Origin: Siphonodentalium dalli
Taxonomy: Eukaryota > Mollusca > Scaphopoda > Gadilida > Siphonodentaliidae
DNA length: 64,000 nucleotides
NCBI GenBank assembly: GCA_032622095.1
Contig: CP136066.1
Location: 104,675,319-104,739,318, forward strand
Direction of reading: 5' to 3'
Part shown: positions 34,570 through 46,833 of the stretch, piece after piece
Numbering within the stretch: the stretch's first letter is position 1
Layout: each line of letters begins with the position of its first letter
Notes under the pieces: generated by a model
Told to the model about the DNA's origin: nothing
Databases searched by the model: none
What the model saw: only the letters and a program-made list of their open reading frames with translations
Program-made: the position numbers and the translations under genes

Positions 34570-35515
34570 TCTCATATATATTTTGAAGACCTCTGTTTGT
34601 ATGTTTGTATGTATGTTTGTCTGTCATTTATACAAATCTACGATTCTCGACCGATCGGGACGAAACTTGGTACGTGTGTGTAGTTTGACCAGGCGGTGGA
34701 CGTTGTCGTGTTGGCGAGCCCGTGCGGCGCCCACTTCGCGCATGCGCAGACGAGATCTCGGAAACGGGTGGAGCTATCGACTTGAAATTTGGCATGTGAA
34801 TGTATCTTGCCCCGGATACGAATTGTATCGGGTCGCCGAGCCCGTGCGACGCCAGCTTCGCGCATGCGCAGACGAGATCTCGGAAACGGGTGGAGCTATT
34901 GACTTGAAATTTGCTATGTGAATGTATCTTGCCCCGGATACGAATTTTATCGGGTCGCCGAGTCCGTGCGACGCCAGCTTCGCGCATGCGAAGACCAGAT
35001 CGGACGAAACTTGGTACGTGTGTGTAGTTTGACCAGGCGGTCGACGTTGTCGTATTGGCGAGTCCGTGCGGCGCCCGCTTCGCGCATGCGCAGACGAGAT
35101 CTCGGAAACGGGTGGAACTATCGACTTGAAATTTGCTATGTGAATGTATCTTGCCCCGGATACGAATTTTATCGGGTCGCCGAGCCCGTGCGACGCCAGC
35201 TTCGTGCATGCGCAGACGAGATCTCGGAAACGGGTGGAGCTATCGACTTGAAATTTGGTATGTGAATGTATCTTGGCCCGGATACGAATTGTATCGGGTC
35301 GCCGAGCCCGTGCGACGCCAGCTTCGCGCATGCGCAGACGAGATCTCGGAAACGGGTGGAGCTATCGACTTGAAATTTGCTCTGTGAATGTATGTTGCCC
35401 CGGATACGAATTTTATCGGGTCGCCGAGTCCGTGCGACGCCAGCTTCGCGTATGCGCAGACCAGATCTCGGAAACGGGTGGAGCTATCGACTTGAAATTT
35501 GGTTTTTGAATAGCC
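34140..35515 (+). repeat. 122-bp tandem repeat with NRF1-like site
   Basis: GACGAGATCTCGGAAACGGG-type starts occur at 34202, 34324, 34446, 34750, 34872, 35094, 35216, 35338 and 35460, with 122-bp spacing inside each block. Each unit includes CGCGCATGCGCA (or a one-base variant), matching the NRF1 consensus, and GGTGGAGCTATCGACTTGAA. Apparent proteins up to 193 codons on both strands are read-through of this repeat. The same unit occurs inverted at 59008-59625 and 60166-60440. Confidence 0.92.
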
Positions 35516-35541
35516 CGGACAACGTCGGGTTCATCGGCTAG
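34570..35541 (+). mobile_element. non-autonomous Helitron-like element 2 (tandem pair)
   Basis: Starts with the T that follows element 1 (TCTCATATATATTTTGAAG) and ends with the same hairpin and CTAG (35538-35541), followed by T. It carries a leader and 122-bp units, then a second partial leader (about 34995-35060) and more units, so it may itself be a fusion of two copies. High identity to element 1 indicates recent tandem insertion. Confidence 0.75.
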
Positions 35542-36965
35542 TTCTGATATATATGTCTGTGAATGTATGCCTGCGCGATATAGAGAACGAGGGACCATAT
35601 CTATGGCCCAAATGGATGCAACAGGGTTAATATTTAACGAAGAAGTTAATTGTGCACCCGATCCGCATAGCATTATGAGAAATAGATATTTAACGGCGGT
35701 CATGTTTTAGCATCTATATATACTTAATTGTATACCATATACGCCCATCGAGCCCACCATTGCGATATATAAACCTTTACACTGATCTGACCACGGGCTA
35801 AACATGATGATTATGTTGAATAAATAACGGAGATATTCAGAACTGAAATTATAAAAATAAACAAAGAGCGTTTTATTTAAAGAGCGTTTTTTGTTGAAGA
35901 AGTTATTTTAAAGAATTCGTCTCCATGATATAGCGAATATAACTATTTGATATAAAGTTACATAATTTGGCACCGTTCCTGTTGGGAATGGGGGTCTGAG
36001 GTGGTCACAAGCATCGATACATTTTTTATCGCGGATTGCCTCAAACTTATATACAGAAATCCGTGATGTAAAGGACCCAATTGTGTAGCCTAAATTTTCC
36101 GAAGTGGCACCATTCAAGTCAGGAATGGGGATCAGATGATGGAGAACTAAAAATAGAATTTCCTATAAACCTATAAATATATGCGTCGCCACCATACGAA
36201 GAATGAACGATGTGCGGGAACACAACATGGCGATGGTAGTTTTATGACACGACGAAATTGTTCACGATTCTATTCGCAGCCTTACCCTTGTGCTTCCTGG
36301 ATAACTGAATAATTTAACTTTGCATCAAGTGAACATTTTTACTTTGCATCGATAATCGTGACAAAAGACAAAGAGACAAATGGTCTGTTGTGCTGTTCTG
36401 TGTGGGATGCCACTAGCCTAATCACAATGCATGGAGTTCCTGTAACTAGCTGTATATCACTTTACTCAAGGGATAGTGCTGAATGTGTCATTACAATTGG
36501 GGCAATTTTAGCATACATTATATATGTCTTAATATAGTCCAATCAATATATCAATATGTGGTTCCGCCTCGAAAACATCAGCATAGACCTGGTTTTAACT
36601 TCTCTGTGTATTTTTCCTTCAAACATAAAATTCTGGGGACTATAGAAATTATCATTGTCTGTCCGCATGTCCACTGGTCCGTCAGTCCGTCCCCGGCGGT
36701 TTCCGAATGACATCTTCAGTACTAATAATTACAATTAAATAGTATTTAATATGTGAGCTTACTCGTAAGAGGCACGTGTCAAGTTCGAATTTGGTATCAG
36801 AAGAACAATCGTATAGGAGACATGACCCTTGTAACTTAGACTTTTCCGATTACTTCGAATTTCGGATAATAACTTTAATTATAGAGTAATCCGATTGTTC
36901 AATGTTCGAATATGGCTACTTATTTGGTTTCGGTCCGTTGATTCTACCGGAGTTAATGACCCGTA
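35542..36965. other. unassigned, with one small dispersed repeat
   Basis: 35822-35905 (AAATAACGGAGATATTC..., then AAAGAGCG units) matches 20845-20930. Otherwise nothing recognised. Confidence 0.35.
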
Positions 36966-36973
36966 TAACTTAC

Positions 36974-37064
36974 CGATTAATTGGTTTGGTTATAGTTATC
37001 TGATTGTTTTCAAATTCCGATTACTTGGTTTGGTTATAGTTATCTGATTATTTCCAAATTCGAT
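36974..37064 (+). repeat. two-unit 44-bp tandem repeat
   Basis: TTGGTTTGGTTATAGTTATC recurs at 36981 and 37025, followed by CTGATTnTTTnCAAATTC. A weaker third copy may precede it. Confidence 0.8.
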
Positions 37065-37065
37065 T

Positions 37066-37722
37066 GCGCATATTTGGCCTCTGTTCGTTGTTGCCAGAGC
37101 TATTCGACTTGAAAATTTGTATATACCTGTGTTATGACCCTTGTTGACTTGCTGATTGTCCATATAATTATTGTTTCCGGATAACTGCATATGCTTAGAA
37201 TTTACTGATCATTCTGGCACATAATCGAATATTACTGTCTGTGTTAACAACATACAGAGTTGGAAGCAAAGTTTGTTTCAAATGGTTGTTCTCAGAATCA
37301 ATATTTTTTATTCTAAAAATGCCACGGGTCAGTCAACTAAATCCACCTTATTCAGGGGAGGGGGGGGGCAGGAACAAAATTGCATACACAACGCTGAATT
37401 TGTTTTTTTGCAGCACTTTGGACCCCCACCCCCCCCCCCCCCCGCCTTTGTGCAAAACAAATATTTTTTTCCACTCATGGTTTTGGGACCTCCCCCCTTT
37501 CCAGTCACATTTGAATGAAAGCCATTATAGGCGAAAACATCAGGGTGTAGAATGTCCAGTGAAGGTGGCTGATGTTGAGAAACAGATAATGGTTAAATTA
37601 GAATGAACATATATAATAATTATCAGTCATTCGTAATTTGACCATTCTGTTTTTTCAAGCATCATCCAACTTTGGTGTACTTTCGCCACCAGTTAAACTC
37701 AATACTAATAAATTATAACTAT
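37066..37722. other. unassigned, with a poly(C)-bearing repeat
   Basis: Contains GGGGAGGGGGGGG (about 37356-37368) and a long C tract (37422-37443) in a segment with CTTTGGACCCCCACCCC and TTTTGGGACCTCCCCCC. Similar C-tract contexts recur at about 39195, 39735 and 41101 and seem to be a dispersed repeat family. Open frames across the C tract are not credible genes. Confidence 0.4.
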
Positions 37723-38044
37723 GAGCACAAGCAATACACTCATGAGATTAAAAACATTTATCATGAAAAACTCAACACAACCAGCTGACACAACCAGTGA
37801 AACAACTTAAAAAAATATTTTATCTAATTATTTATTCCAGACTTTGCACTGGACTTTGTGTAATGTGCTTTTATCTATGAAATGCACTCGTATTTACTTT
37901 ATATATTTTTTAAAGTTGCTAGTTAAAGTGAAGTTGTAAACACACAACACACCCTGACAATCCGGAAAATGATATGATGCCCAGGTTGAGATGGGGTTTT
38001 CTAGATAAATGTTTTAAATCTCATATGAGTGTATTGCTTGTGCT
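37723..38044. repeat. inverted repeat, ~48-bp arms
   Basis: Arms 37723-37770 and 37997-38044 are inverted copies (AGCACAAGCAATACACTCAT; CATTTATC) around ~225 bp. A MITE is possible; no clear target duplication. Confidence 0.65.
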
Positions 38045-41000
38045 GAGACAGTTCAGCTCTTTTTGTTATGCAGTATTTCATAAAGTGTATATCCTATTTA
38101 TTTCCATTGGAAGTGTGTCCTTATAAGTGTTTTGACTGGTGGTATTAATATATTTTCCTATGAACGATTTAATGGAGGCAGATGTAGCAGTGACTTTTGA
38201 TGCAAAATGTATCAGATATATTCATTTTCATTTTATTATCGATGTCGTTCAACTGACATTTCTAAATTGAATTTTGAAAAACGTTAAAGCTGATTGAAGA
38301 ATTATTTAAGTTAATTTAAACTCAGGTGAAGTTTCAATTATCGTTGTGCAAAGTGATTTACAAAATCTTTATCTAATCTGGATTAAGAAATGAATGAGTT
38401 TAACAAGAAACTTTGGTTACATTTTCTGGTACAAAATTACCCAAGTATTTCAGACTAGACACTTATCAAACTGTTTCTTGCCTGTTTTACAATATGCAGT
38501 GTACGTGGTTAGATGGATCATTTTAATATTAGCAATAGCTAAATGGTTGTAGAATAGCGCATATAAATAAATAATATCTCATTATTTCACAAGTGAAAGA
38601 CAGTCATGTTTTAATAAGAAAATGCTATTGAGACTGATAGAGATCCATATGAATGTCTGTTCATTAATAATTGGGTATGTAACACTGTAGCACTTTTGTC
38701 TTTTATAGTATTAGTAACTTTGTGCCAGAAACATGTTTATAGATTAGAGAACAGGCATGTTCTACATTTATATTATACATTATTTCAGTTTCATATCAGA
38801 CTTGGAGAGTTGAATTTCAGTTTGATACCACAGATAGTGGTAATGTGATATTTTATTTTACTTACTGAAGTTTATGTGGTTTATTTGTCTTTAGAGATCA
38901 TTATAATATATTTGCATACCAAGTGGTTATCCAACCCAGGTGGGCCAGCGCAGTTAAAAATTTCACGAAGGTTTACTTAGTATTAGAAGGGACCAAATAA
39001 TCAAAACATTCTGAGGCCAACCTGACCACAGATAACTGTACCTAGTATCTTGGTGTGTACACTACATGTGTTATTTAGATCATAACACATCAAAACAATC
39101 ATTATATAGGCTAAACAGCTTGTAATTAGGTCAAAAAATGGCAAAAGGAAAAAATTTGCAAGCACCAGAAAAAACGTGTTTTCGTGAGCTGCGACCCCCC
39201 CCCCCCCCCCCCCCCCCCGGCCTTGTGTCTAAATCGGCGCCATAGTATGTGGTCCACTATTTGCTCGTGGGGGCTTAGGTTGGGTTAAGAATTGATCCGG
39301 TAACTTCGATGTATTGTGTGTGTGTGCTTGGGTGATTCTACTTTGGGGTACTAAATGTGCACACACATACCACATTACCGCATCCTACAATAAAACACAT
39401 ATCCACTACATAATTTCTTATATATTATAATGCTTTTAATGATTTATTCCCATAAAAAAGCTTAATGTTCTTTTCATTTTCACAAAATGTGCCGATAATT
39501 TCAGTCTAGCCGCGCACCACATTACGTCAGCCCAATATAAGATTTCTAAGTAAGTAGCAATGATTACGTGATCGATATAAATAACCGGCATCAGGCATGG
39601 GGTTCTGGGAAAAATCTGCAGACACGAGGCTCAAACAAATAATTTCTTACCTCAAGGACCCATCAACCCCCTACCTCAAGGACCCATCAACCCCCTAACT
39701 GCAAATTTGTTTTCCTCGGCGAAATTTGGGACCCACCCCCCCCCCCCATTTTATTGGGAATACCATCCCAAATGTATCCCCTTTTCGCTCTTGTTTCCAA
39801 TCCTGTTCCAGTATCTATTTTACTAAAAATTGACTTACCATACCATTCATTCTTCACCATTATTATTGACTATTGATAAAAATAAATGTTGTAAAACAAT
39901 TATAATCTAATCTGCTTCAATTATATTAATATAGGTAAGGTACTTTGTCCTCTGAAAAAACTATGTATAATCCTGCCTGAACACAAAATCTAACCCCATG
40001 CAACATACTTTTGAGCGTCATATTGTGTTAAAATCCAGTGTTAAAACCAGGTGACTTTCAGGTCCATGCGTATTGTGTAGCAATACGGTGACTGATCGGG
40101 GGTCCAGAGCCAGTCAGTATCCTAGAAACTATGATTTGATGTCTGGAAGGATGATATAGCACTACATGGGTTATTGTTTTCGTAGTACGCATGTCGCTCA
40201 CATAGGGCTAATCGTTCTACGGGGTCAAAGCCAGATTATACCAATGGCATTCCATGATAATGACAACATAGTCAGGCATATGCCTTTATTATTAATAAAA
40301 ACAAATATATCCACTTAAAAATATAAAAGAAAATGGTAGGAAACCTTATGAAACCTATCTATTATACAGGTATAACTTCGAATCATGTATCTTTCGCAGC
40401 CAAATATAACTTATTCAATAAAAACCTTTGATCTTGCAGGCTCATATTTGAATTTTCAATCTGTCCGACAATCATCCCATGAATGCTGACCACGATATCG
40501 AGTTTTATTGTCCAATTAGCCCTGAAACAGGTCTGATTCGTTGTCATGAGCTCCATGCATATAAAGGTACATGGCCTGACTATAATCTTATTATAAGTGG
40601 GGTATAAAAATGTAATATTATTTTTCTGTAATCATTGATTCCAACGACTGATATCAAATAACATACCTACCATATTGAAACGAGCATGCCGACATAATAT
40701 TGATTTAGTCCTATAACAGTTAGCCTGTGTTCTTAACAGTTATAGTACACTAACATAATAATGCAAAAATGTAGTCGTTTTTGTTTCGGGAGATCTAGTT
40801 TCAGTTCTATAGGCAAACATATCAAGTGATTTAGCAAACACAAACGTGTCTACTTCGAGTTATGTTTGCTAGAAAGCCTGCATCTGAACCGGCATTGGAA
40901 CCTCATGGAACCTCATAGACCCCCATATAGTTATCTAAATGGTTATAAATTATATATTTATGTAGATAAGAGTCTCTATAAGGTTACTTGTGGACAAACA

Positions 41001-41555
41001 TGAGTAAATTTCAGTATAGGAAAACATTGCATTACTAATGTTTTCCACCCCCGACATACCCACACACCCTCGCCTTGTGTCTGGAAAAAAATCTGCAGAC
41101 CCCCCCCCCCCCTGCTTCATGTGCAATTCTGCTGAATTTTTAAAAGCACGCCCAATTATTCTGCTGACCTCTTTTAGTGATTAGCTCAATAATTTGTGAC
41201 GTCGTGTTCGTGTTGCGGTCTGTGTTATTGGGATATGAAACGGGTGACCCAATTGGCAATTGACCAAGCATTTAGTGAAACACAGACGGGCTATGTAAAT
41301 AATAACAAATATAAAAAAACGTTTCAAATTGAATAGATTCTATTATCCAGCCTAGTATGGCCTAAAGGTGTTTACAAACTGATTGTTGTTGATAAAATGC
41401 ACACTTGAAAACCAATCTCGGATAATCATGATCGTGTGTCGTGACTCCCGAGGAGACAAATTTGAAATTACTTACTATAGAAAATAATGTCGAGCCATGC
41501 TTTGTAGTTCGATTCATTCTTTACTCTCTCCCTCTATCTCTCTCCCGTATCATAA
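38045..41555. other. unassigned 3.5 kb with poly(C) tracts
   Basis: No gene recognised. C tracts occur at 39195-39218 (24 C), 39736-39747 and 41101-41112. A perfect 24-bp tandem duplication (TACCTCAAGGACCCATCAAC...) lies at 39648-39696. AAATCTGCAGAC precedes both the 39.6-kb and 41.1-kb C-rich segments. Confidence 0.4.
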
Positions 41556-41559
41556 GCTC

Positions 41560-41787
41560 AATATCCACATATTTGGAGTTCGAAATAAGTTCAATATGAA
41601 CGTATTTCAAAACTAATCAGCCCAATATGGCACTATTCGATCAATATCACTGCAGTGGTCTGCACCATTCAACGGAATAACGGGTATCAGTCCACTATGG
41701 GCTTATTTAAAAATGAAATAAGTCCAATAGTAACTTATCTGCATATCTAGGTTCAATATGAACCTATATGCGCGAGAATATGTTGCT
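41560..41787 (-). repeat. inverted copy of the 28.9-kb dispersed repeat
   Basis: Reverse complement of the family at 28887-29120. Shows internal repetition of TTCAATATGAACnTAT-like units. Confidence 0.6.
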
Positions 41788-41789
41788 TC

Positions 41790-42290
41790 ATAATCGGTTA
41801 GCGACAATTGTGACTAGCCCGACACACTTACTAGATCGTATAACTTGTTTATATTGCATTCTCTGTCATAGAAGGTAGGACTGACCACATATGCCAGTGA
41901 AAGAATCGATGCTCTCTGATACAGAATTAATTCATACCAAGAAAAAACAAGGTCGTAGAAATAACCCTTGGGGCAGCCCATGCCGATCGATTTCTATTTA
42001 TGAAATGTAGTATTTGTCTATTTACAAGCTGTGCACGAATAGTCCGACGACCAACGCGTATTAATAGGAGAGTTGTCATTGTGTTCGCCTTAATTGTCGT
42101 GAGTGAATTATTGAGTGGGGACACACAATTGTTGTCCATTTCTACACTTTGTCCAGGTGACTTCCGGATGGACATCTAAGCAAATTATACCGTACATAAG
42201 CATCCGCCCACTTACAGCGGCCATTCAGTTGACACGACACACATGGCGTATATAATTCCGCGCGCACACGGCGGAGCGTTAAATCTACGA
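41790..42290. other. unassigned
   Basis: No supported feature. Confidence 0.35.
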
Positions 42291-42294
42291 TTAA

Positions 42295-42728
42295 AGGCCC
42301 ACTTAATTTTCGAGTCACCAGATCACATTATATACAACATATTCCATACTGTATACAATTTGATAGAGGAAGCTCCAAAAAATTGTATATCAACTTATCC
42401 GGTCGAGTAAACTGCGAACATGCTGTTTTTGTAAAGGTACCGATGTGTGTTCTGTATTTAATTTCGATCTGGTCTGTATTGCCAGTGTATTCTCAATGAA
42501 AGGGGAATAACCCTATAACTTAGTTGTGAGTTATGATGCATGCTGGGGTAAACAACGGGGATAGTCTTGGGTGAATCTGAGAATCTCTATCACTAGATGG
42601 ACTCTCCTAGGTCACAGCTTTTCCGTATTCAAGTGGAATATATATTTTTGGTTCCTCCTCCAAATGGTGTATAATATGGAATATGTTGTGTATAATGTGA
42701 TCTGGGCATCCGCAAATTAAGTGGGCCT
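42295..42728. mobile_element. 434-bp MITE with TTAA TSD and ~60-bp TIRs
   Basis: TTAA at 42291-42294 and 42729-42732 flanks TIRs starting AGGCCCACTTAATTT. Similarity continues through CCAGATCACATTATA and CAACATATTCCATA for about 60 bp. No coding frame. TTAA plus AGG ends fits the T2/Kolobok MITE signature; piggyBac is the alternative, since it also duplicates TTAA but usually begins CCC. Confidence 0.88.
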
Positions 42729-42732
42729 TTAA

Positions 42733-44857
42733 AGCTTGAAAATCAGAAGACAAAGTTATGAACATTATATTAAACAATTACCATAGACAATGCTCTACTA
42801 TTCACACAGAAAGCATACAAACTGAAAACTGAACAGATACACAAAACAACATTCAGTATCACAGGATATGCAACACTTGAAATATATGCATAAGCGTGAA
42901 GTATATATAGTGTATAGTAAATAGGCATGATAACGCACAAGAAGTCGCATGCAAGATATCTGAGAGAGACGGGGAGAAAATGTGAGAGTAAGGTGAGAAT
43001 GGAAGTCACGTGAGTATGACGACACATTTGTGGTATTTGTCGTTCTATGTTTTGTATTTTAAGTTAATAGCACATGTCACTCAAATAGATGACCAAACAA
43101 CACCATTCCACGAAACTCTACTTGTTCTCAGGCCGCCGTAAAGATCATATTACATCGGTCTAAGACATGAGAACTTTTGTTACTCTGACAGGGAACTTTA
43201 TAACTTCAAACAGAAAAATCATGGAACATATATATTTGTTAATACCTGTTCCTTCGTAAAAAAAACAATTGTCGCTTTACACTAACTATTACTTATTGAT
43301 CTCTAAGGTCGTACCAAGATATTCATGGCATGCTCCAATCCCTGATGTGCGGATCGTGACATCGATCGTTACTTACCAAAAACACAATACATATACCTGG
43401 TGAACATGAAGACCCGTGTAAGTGTCGTACTCAATATCGCCAATTGTGGCAGAGCCGAATCAAAACAACTCAAAGTTTTCCCAAAATCAGCAAAACTACA
43501 TTTTATCTAGAGAAAATCATTATTTAACCATTCTTATACAATAAATAGTTGCCTTTTTGGGGAATACATCATACCAGAGTCCCGGGAGTAAATAATACTT
43601 CCCAAAATATAATGTCGGCCAACACCATTTACACATACGTGTATCTCCCGAATATTCACATAATGCCAGTTTGTCAAGACTTTGTACCAACTCCTTCCAT
43701 GCGAATGTTCTCAGTAAATATCGCGTAAATTCAGGATCTCTGAAAAAGAAATCCTGCAACTTCGAATCGGATGAGGTCAAGTGGAACCGTTACGTCACAA
43801 ATATTGAAATGACTTGGTTCAACACGTGGTTATCAGCTGATCGGGTATTATTCTGCCATGAGTTGTCTATCAAGTTAGCGAATTTTAATGGTGGAGAGTC
43901 CATGCAGTAAACAGAATAAGCAAATAAGGTTTCGATGATTATGTGACATAATTCAGTCTCTGAGTCCGTCCTGCGGGTAATCATAATAAATCAAATCAAC
44001 AGGACTAACTTGACAATGAACTTAAAGGTTAATATTTTGTGTGGGCATAACACTAGTAGGCAATCATAGTACATGCCCATGAGGCCACAATAATGAACTC
44101 TAGAGGAAATCATGTGTTGTCCAATGTACGAGCAAGGGTTGCGCATCAAAGATGGCTCTGGTTGATTTATTTGCCCATAAGAGTGAAGAATGGGCGAACG
44201 AAAGAACCATATCTCAACACTTACCTTTGGAACAAACGTCGCGCTACCGACGACTCGAATTCAATTCGAATTGGACTCGAGTTTAATTATAAATTCGCCT
44301 GTTGAAACAAACGTCGCATTTATTTCAAGACGGATCAAAACATTTCTTAAAAGGACACAAAGCTTTCAGGAGGGGTTTTGTCAAAACGGTTAGAAATGAA
44401 GTTATACTGTATAATACATCAATGGAACTGTTATTCAAATATATGTAAACAAATAATTATCTATATTAATTCGACATCATACCATTTAGCGAGAAAATGT
44501 GGCTTTTTATATGCTCTGTATATATGTGAGCTATCAAATTTGATTGATTTTCGATGAAAAACATGGTTGATGGAAGCCACCTTAGAATGTTTTTTTTGCT
44601 CAACTACGTTTGTAAGCATGCTTCACATCCTTCATCCAAATTACACCAAGTTGAGCTACTAATTCAATAAAACTGCATCAGGACGGGGGCGTCACGGAAA
44701 GAGAGAAAATAAATAATTTGGAAGAATATTTAGGTATGTGTTTGTTGTTTTAATAATAAACAAACATAAGTGTCATTGGTTCATTAGTTCGTTCAAAGCT
44801 GAAAGTTGGTCCGAATCATGGCCACTTGGATCTTCGTGGTACCTGCTAAATGCATTA
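42733..44857. other. unassigned
   Basis: No gene recognised in ~2.1 kb. A short palindromic stretch, CTCGAATTCAATTCGAATTG, lies near 44255. Several ~60-85-codon frames overlap on opposite strands and have no motif. Confidence 0.35.
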
Positions 44858-44859
44858 TA

Positions 44860-45712
44860 CTATGTGCATGGCTGTTGTACAGACGTTTGACATGCCTTTT
44901 GTTGACTTGTATAAGAGCCACCGAATCCACCATAGTGGGTGTATGGCTGTTGTATTCCGGTATATGGTTGTTGAGGTACCTGGTCCATTGCAGTACTATT
45001 ACTGCTGTTGGTGCTCATCAAATACTTTACCATTTCCAACTCATGTTTGCGAGACTTCAAACTCATGCTTAAAAACGTCGATCATCTTATCAGTATGATC
45101 ACCATTAATTGACTCTTTGATAAGACCAATAGCCTCATTCAGAATTTGTTTCATTTACTTCTTTTTCCCTTTGGTGTGAGTGAACATTTGTTCATCGCCG
45201 GCGGTTTCGTTGTCGACCGTTAGATCAGCTGAATCGACAGAAGTGGCTGGCTCGACAACAAGATCAGTGATACATGAATCCCGTGATTGAACGATTGGGA
45301 AGGATTAACGAAACGAGTCACCATATCCACGATATTCTTGAAAACGTTTAACCCTTTCAGTGCCAAGTCCGATTTTTGTATCAACCCATATTTCCTTGAT
45401 AATTTTTCAAATTTATTGATTATAATAATGTGATACATTGATGGAAAGAGCTCTAAGAGCTCTTTCCATCAATGTATCACATTATTATAATCAATAAATT
45501 TGAAAAATTATCAAGGAAATATGGGTTGATACAAAAATCGGACTTGGCACCGAAAGGATTTTAATCACACATGCAGTTTTAGTGGTCATTGATGCTGTCG
45601 CACATTTACTGATGCACTTTTTGAATCGCGCTCTCATTTGAGCCACCGAAAAATAAATAACTGGATGTCTCAACCAGAACCATCCCATATAATTCACCGT
45701 TCCACTGTTTCG
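44860..45712 (-). pseudogene. decayed coding region, possibly a Myb/SANT-like transposon protein, split by a MITE
   Basis: On the minus strand a frame runs from about 45712 through QMRARFKKC to ACVIK, is broken by the palindromic MITE (45352-45560), and resumes in the same phase (RFQEYRGYGDSF), then an early stop. Further segments in shifted frames read VVEPATSVDSADLTVDNETA, GDHTDKMIDVFKHEFEV and KHELEMVKYL, ending with QQPYT-type repeats and a YGGFGGSY tail. Composition, the short basic segment and the K-H-E-L-E-M helix recall the Myb/SANT-like second protein of PIF/Harbinger transposons or a zeste-like regulator, but no full domain is visible. At least one stop and two frame changes make it a pseudogene. 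Confidence 0.5.
45352..45560. mobile_element. 209-bp near-perfect palindromic MITE with TTAA TSD
   Basis: Symmetric about 45455; arms of ~104 bp differ at only a few positions. TTAA occurs at 45348-45351 and 45561-45564. The left end begins CCCTTTCAGTGCC, the piggyBac-type TTAA-CCC pattern; the right end is slightly mutated. It interrupts the pseudogene at 44860-45712. Confidence 0.9.
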
Positions 45713-46362
45713 TTATGTTCATGAATATTATTTTGTTTCTAATATCTTCTTCTCCACACACACAATATCAAATAAATCTTTAATGTGATTCGCAGTCCAT
45801 TCCTCTGGGTCCCTTCTGCTTTCGATTTCCTTGGGCAGTAACGATCTCCTCTTTCGACTATGATCTTGTATATTATTTCCTGGAATGAAAAAGAATACAA
45901 TACACTACATAAGAATTTATTCAATATATAACCATTAAAAAAACGACTAGCTTGACCATTGTGTTAATCGGCGTGCCATTACGATTTTTTCTAAAAAATC
46001 TGGAAAATTATTAATAAAAATTATTATTAAAAATCTGTCATATTACTTATTATCTTACCTCTACATCGAGTAACATCATCACTACATTGTAACATTATAA
46101 ATGATAAATTAATTTTATGACATGTGTTTCATTTCCTTTATGTGGCAATAAAAATGATATTTTTGAACAAACATTAATAGCAACAAACATGTCTAACAAC
46201 ACTGCCAATAGTTTGGAAATTTGTAAAATTCAGAATATCTAGTTAGGAATTTAACACTTCAACCTAGTATAATTTGGTTACAATTTGATGTTTCTACCTG
46301 GTATTGAGTCCACATTTTAATATTTTCTATGTAAATCCAGATATGTCCAACTATATAAAATC
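45713..46362. other. unassigned AT-rich
   Basis: Includes AATAATTTTTATTA-type low-complexity sequence near 46010. No gene recognised. Confidence 0.35.
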
Positions 46363-46493
46363 CCATCTGGAGGTCACCCAAAAGATCCGTATGAAAAATG
46401 GTCATGATCAGAAGAGGATTGTGTGTAGGGCGTGTCGAAGAATTCAGTCATGCAAAGAGTAAAATCCAAGATGGCTGTTGGCGGTCATGTTTT
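46363..46493 (+). repeat. single unit of the YY1-like ~160-bp repeat
   Basis: Shares AAGAGTAAAATCCAAGATGG and CTGTTGGCGGTCATGTTTT with the tandem units at 12549-13147, which shows that the unit also exists outside the TIR element. Confidence 0.75.
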
Positions 46494-46833
46494 ATGATTC
46501 GAATCTGATGTTATATAAGCTTGATAATGTTGAAGATCTTACTTGATGTATCCATGTTTTGCCACTAAGATAGCCACTTAGACCCGAGATGGTCATCATA
46601 CAAGAGTACCAGCTAAACATTAGGAGTTGTATACTGATTAACGGGGAAATTGGTGAAATTTTGGAGGTGGGTGTCTACAATCCTGGTGTAAATGTTTCTG
46701 TTTGCAGGTTGGTGGGGGGGGGGGGGGGTAAGTCACCAAAATCGCCAGATTTAAAAAACGGAATACCTGTTTACTACCCGCCCCTTTACTCCCGTGTGTG
46801 ACTTTGGTCATGTGTGTGCATAGTATATAAGGT

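Noticed and set aside
34628-35209. Repeated-peptide proteins of up to 193 residues on both strands at 34.1-35.5 and 59.3-60.6 kb
   Set aside because: They are read-through of the 122-bp Helitron repeat, which is GC-rich and stop-poor in several frames on both strands; 122 is not a multiple of 3, so the peptide has no stable repeat.
37241-37606. 121-codon frame across poly(G)/poly(C)
   Set aside because: It encodes homopolymeric glycine and proline runs from G/C tracts and changes frame with tract length.
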